Part shown: positions 56,655-60,000 of the stretch, piece by piece
Position numbering within the stretch: the stretch's first letter is position 1
Layout of the letters: each line of letters starts with the position of its first letter
Assembly: GCF_932526225.1 (NCBI RefSeq)
Contig: NC_064034.1
Coordinates: 19,406,927 to 19,466,926 of the forward strand
Direction of reading: 5' to 3'
Source: Nematostella vectensis
Lineage: Eukaryota > Cnidaria > Anthozoa > Actiniaria > Edwardsiidae
DNA length: 60,000 bases
Made by a program: the position numbers and the translations under genes
The notes under the pieces: generated by a model
What the model saw: only the letters and a program-made list of their open reading frames with translations
Told to the model about the DNA's origin: nothing
Databases searched by the model: none

Positions 56655-57290
56655 TTTTGGATTACTCGCGTTATCCTCTCCGTAAACGCCGGGAAAACGC
56701 GATTGATTTTTATAAATTTTCCTACCAAGGAATATGCGAGGAAAATGCGACCAAACGGGGTTATTATACGGGGTTAATTTTCCATGCGTTTTCTAGTCAG
56801 TAAAATCTTTGGATTACTCGCGTTATCCTCTCGGTAAACGCCGGGAAAACGCGATTGATTTTTCCACATTTTCTTGCCAAGGAATATGCGAGGAAAATGC
56901 GACCAAACGGGGTTATTTTACGGGGTTAATTTTCCATGCGTTTTCTAGTCAGTAAAATCTTTGGATTACTCGCGTTATCCTCTCGGTAAACGCCGGGAAA
57001 ACGCGATTGATTTTTTCAGATTTTCTTACCAAGGAAAATGCGAGGAAAATGCGACCAAACGGGGTTATTATACGGGGTTAATTTTCCATGCGTTTTCTGT
57101 TCAGGAAAAGCTTTGGATTACTCGAGTTTCCCTTCTCGGTAAACGCCGGGAAAACGCGATGGATTTTTCCAAATTTTCTTGCAAAGGAATATGCGAGGAA
57201 AATGCCTGGAATGGAAATGTGAGATTATCTGATGTGGAAAATGCGAGGAAAACGCCATGGAAAATCTCCAATTTTACAAAGACGGGAAAA
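56655..57290. repeat. 152-bp tandem repeat, about four copies
   Basis: GGATTACTCGCGTTATCCTC recurs at 56659, 56811, 56963 and, slightly altered, 57115, exactly 152 bp apart. Each unit contains GGGAAAACGCGATTGATTTT and ATGCGAGGAAAATGCGACCA. The last copy is truncated and diverged. Confidence 0.9.
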
Positions 57291-57618
57291 TCCAAAGAAC
57301 AGTACTTGGTATTAAAGTACTTGGTATTAAAGTAAATCCAATCACGCCGCCTTTTTACGCTTTTTTACGACCAAATCAAAGAAAGCATTTTCATCGGCTA
57401 ATTCAATCAAGTAACTAAGATGCACTGAATAAAATATCGTTAATAAGGTATTAAACTAATAACGTGGGTGGTTGTTCTTATGTTTTCCTGCAGATAAACC
57501 GATGTATTTTCAATTATAAAGGGTTGGTTTATCATTATTCTTTAAAATGGCTCGTACCTTGCCTGGCGGTGAGAAACGACTCCTGATCCTTTGCACTTGT
57601 ACTGGCGACGGGCTGTAA

Positions 57619-60000
57619 GGCACAACACAGTACAACTACAGTGGCATGCTACAAGGCACAACACAATACACGCACAACAGTATACAAGGCACAACGCAAT
57701 ACACGCACAACGGTGTGCAAGGCACAACGCAATACACGCACAACAGTATACAAGGCACAACACATTACACGCACAACAGTGTACATGGCACAACACAATA
57801 CACGCACAACAGTGTACATGGCACAACGCAATACACGCACAACGGTGTACAAGGCACAACGCAATACACGCACAACGGTGTACAAGGCACAACGCAATAC
57901 ACGCACAACGGTATACAAGGCACAACGTAATACACGCACAACGGTGTACAAGGCACAACGCAATACACGCACAACAGTGTGCAAGGCACAACGCAATACA
58001 CGCACAACGGTGTGCAAGGCACAACGCAATACACGCACAACAGTGTGCAAGGCACAACGCAATACACGCACAACGGTGTGCAAGGCACAACGCAATACAC
58101 GCACAACAGTGTGCAAGGCACAACACATTACACGCACAACAGTGTACATAGCACAACGCAATACACGCACAACAGTGTACATGGCACAACGCAATACACG
58201 CACAACGGTGTACAAGGCACAACGCAATACACGCACAACGGTGTGCAAGGCACAACGCAATACACGCACAACGGTATACAAGGCACAACGTAATACACGC
58301 ACAACGGTGTACAAGGCACAACGCAATACACGCACAACAGTGTGCAAGGCACAACGCAATACACGCACAACGGTGTGCAAGGCACAACGCAATACACGCA
58401 CAACAGTGTGCAAGGCACAACGCAATACACGCACAACGGTGTACAAAGCACAACGCAATACACGCCCAACAGTATACTACAAGGCAAAACGCAATACCGC
58501 ACAACAGTGTACAAGGCACAACGCAATACACGCACAACAGTGTACAAGGCACAACGCAATACACGCACAACAGTATACAAGGCACAACGCAATACACGCA
58601 CAACAGTATACAAGGCACAACGCAATACACGCACAACAGTGTACAAGGCACAACGCAATACACGCACAACAGTGTACAAGGCACAACACAATACACGCAC
58701 AACAGTATACAAGGCACAACACAATACACGCAAAACAATGTACAAGGCACAACGCAATACACGCACAACAGTATACAAGGCACAACGCAATACACGCACA
58801 ACGGTGTAGAAGGCACAATGCAATACACGCACAACAGTATACAAGGCACAACGCAATACACGCACAACAGCATGCTACAAGGCACAACACAATACACGCA
58901 CAACAGTGTACAAGGCACAACACAATACACACACAACAGTATACAAGGCACAACGCAATACACGCACAACGGTGTACAAGGCACAACGCAATACACGCAC
59001 AACGGTGTACAAGGCACAACACAATACACGCACAACAGTATACTACAAGGCACAACGCAATACACGCACAAGGGTGTACAAGGCACAACGCAATACACGC
59101 ACAACAGTATACAAGGCACAACGCAATACACGCACAACAGTGTACAAGGCACAACGCAATACACGCACAACAGTGTACAAGGCACAACACAATACACGCA
59201 CAACAGTATACAAGGCACAACACAATACACGCAAAACGGTGTACAAGGCACAACGCAATACACGCACAACAGTATACAAGGCACAACGCAATACACGCAC
59301 AACGGTGTAGAAGGCACAATGCAATACACGCACAACAGTATACAAGGCACAACGCAATACACGCACAACAGCATGCTACAAGGCACAACACAATACACGC
59401 ACAACAGTGTACAAGGCACAACACAATACACACACAACAGTATACAAGGCACAACGCAATACACGCACAACGGTGTACAAGGCACAACGCAATACACGCA
59501 CAAGGGTGTACAAGGCACAACGCAATACACGCACAACAGCATGCTACAAGGCACAACACAATACACGCACAACAGTGTACATGGCACAACACAATACACG
59601 CACAACAGTGTACAAGGCACAACGCAATACACGCACAACAGTATACTACAAGGCACAACGCAATACACGCACAAGGGTGTACAAGGCACAACGCAATACA
59701 CGCACAACAGTATACTACAAGGCACAACACAATACACGCACAACAGTATACAAGGCACAACGCAATACACGCACAACAGTGTACAAGGCACAACGCAATA
59801 CACGCACAACGGTGTACAAGGCACAACACAATACACGCACAACAGTGTACAAGGCACAACGCAATACACGCAAAACGGTGTACAAGGCACAACGCAATAC
59901 ACGCACAACAGTATACAAGGCACAACGCAATACACGCACAACGGTGTAGAAGGCACAATGCAATACACGCACAACAGTATACAAGGCACAACGCAATACA
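57619..60000. repeat. 33-bp minisatellite with higher-order organisation, running off the window
   Basis: About 72 copies of a 33-bp unit (ACGCACAACRGTRTACAAGG followed by CACAACGCAATAC) fill the end of the window. Variants recur as blocks: the CGTAATAC variant at 363-bp spacing (11 units), and the GTGTAGAAGGCACAATGC variant at about 58803, 59304 and 59943. Since 33 is a multiple of three, nearly every frame stays open and gives false proteins of several hundred residues. Confidence 0.95.

Noticed and set aside
57542-59989. Very long minus-strand frames (815 and 504 codons) with cysteine-rich repeats
   Set aside because: The 33-bp unit is a multiple of three and lacks stops in most frames, so several frames on both strands stay open at once. 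No start context, domain or splice signal supports a gene.

Overview
The window is nuclear DNA of an intron-rich animal. It is A+T-rich, has GT-AG introns with short conserved exons, and carries many small inverted-repeat transposons, Penelope, LINE and BEL/Pao remnants, and long minisatellites. The gene complement and the repeat style suggest a cnidarian, most likely an anthozoan such as a sea anemone. That assignment is inference; no diagnostic species marker was seen.

Layout. 1-3.8 kb: a small cysteine-rich single-pass membrane protein (+). 3.8-19.1 kb: a complete 18-exon SCP2/SCPx gene (-), peroxisomal thiolase plus sterol-carrier domain ending in SKL. Its introns hold three minisatellites, a TA-flanked DNA element and a decayed BEL/Pao element. 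19.1-23.0 kb: no gene recognised. 23.2-24.1 kb: an intronless ZNF367-type zinc-finger gene (+) with E2F-like and CRE-like promoter sites. 24.6-28.1 kb: convergent intergenic DNA with a MITE. 28.1-49.4 kb: a complete 26-exon FCHO1/2-type gene (-), F-BAR plus mu-homology domain. Its last intron holds a 5.4-kb TTAA-flanked element that itself contains a LINE fragment and a Penelope-like fragment with hammerhead ribozymes. 50.9-51.3 kb: a serine-rich exon of unknown gene (-). 52.2-54.1 kb: two exons of a C-type lectin domain (-), with a 605-bp foldback element in the intron. 55.5 kb: a candidate terminal exon (-). 56.7-57.3 kb: a 152-bp tandem array. 57.6 kb to the window end: a 33-bp minisatellite with higher-order structure.

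The genes do not form a pathway. SCP2 handles peroxisomal thiolysis and lipid transfer, FCHO nucleates clathrin-coated pits, and the zinc-finger protein is probably a nuclear regulator linked to the cell cycle. SCP2 and FCHO are both on the minus strand, with the zinc-finger gene between them on the plus strand, convergent with FCHO.

The main unexplained pattern is that many intronic tandem arrays in SCP2 and FCHO start at, or a few bases from, an exon-intron junction. In two cases the repeat unit includes the exon end and its 5' splice site, so the intron carries a series of decoy donors. All exon coordinates were derived by reading splice signals, checking reading phase and comparing with remembered family sequences; no alignment was run.
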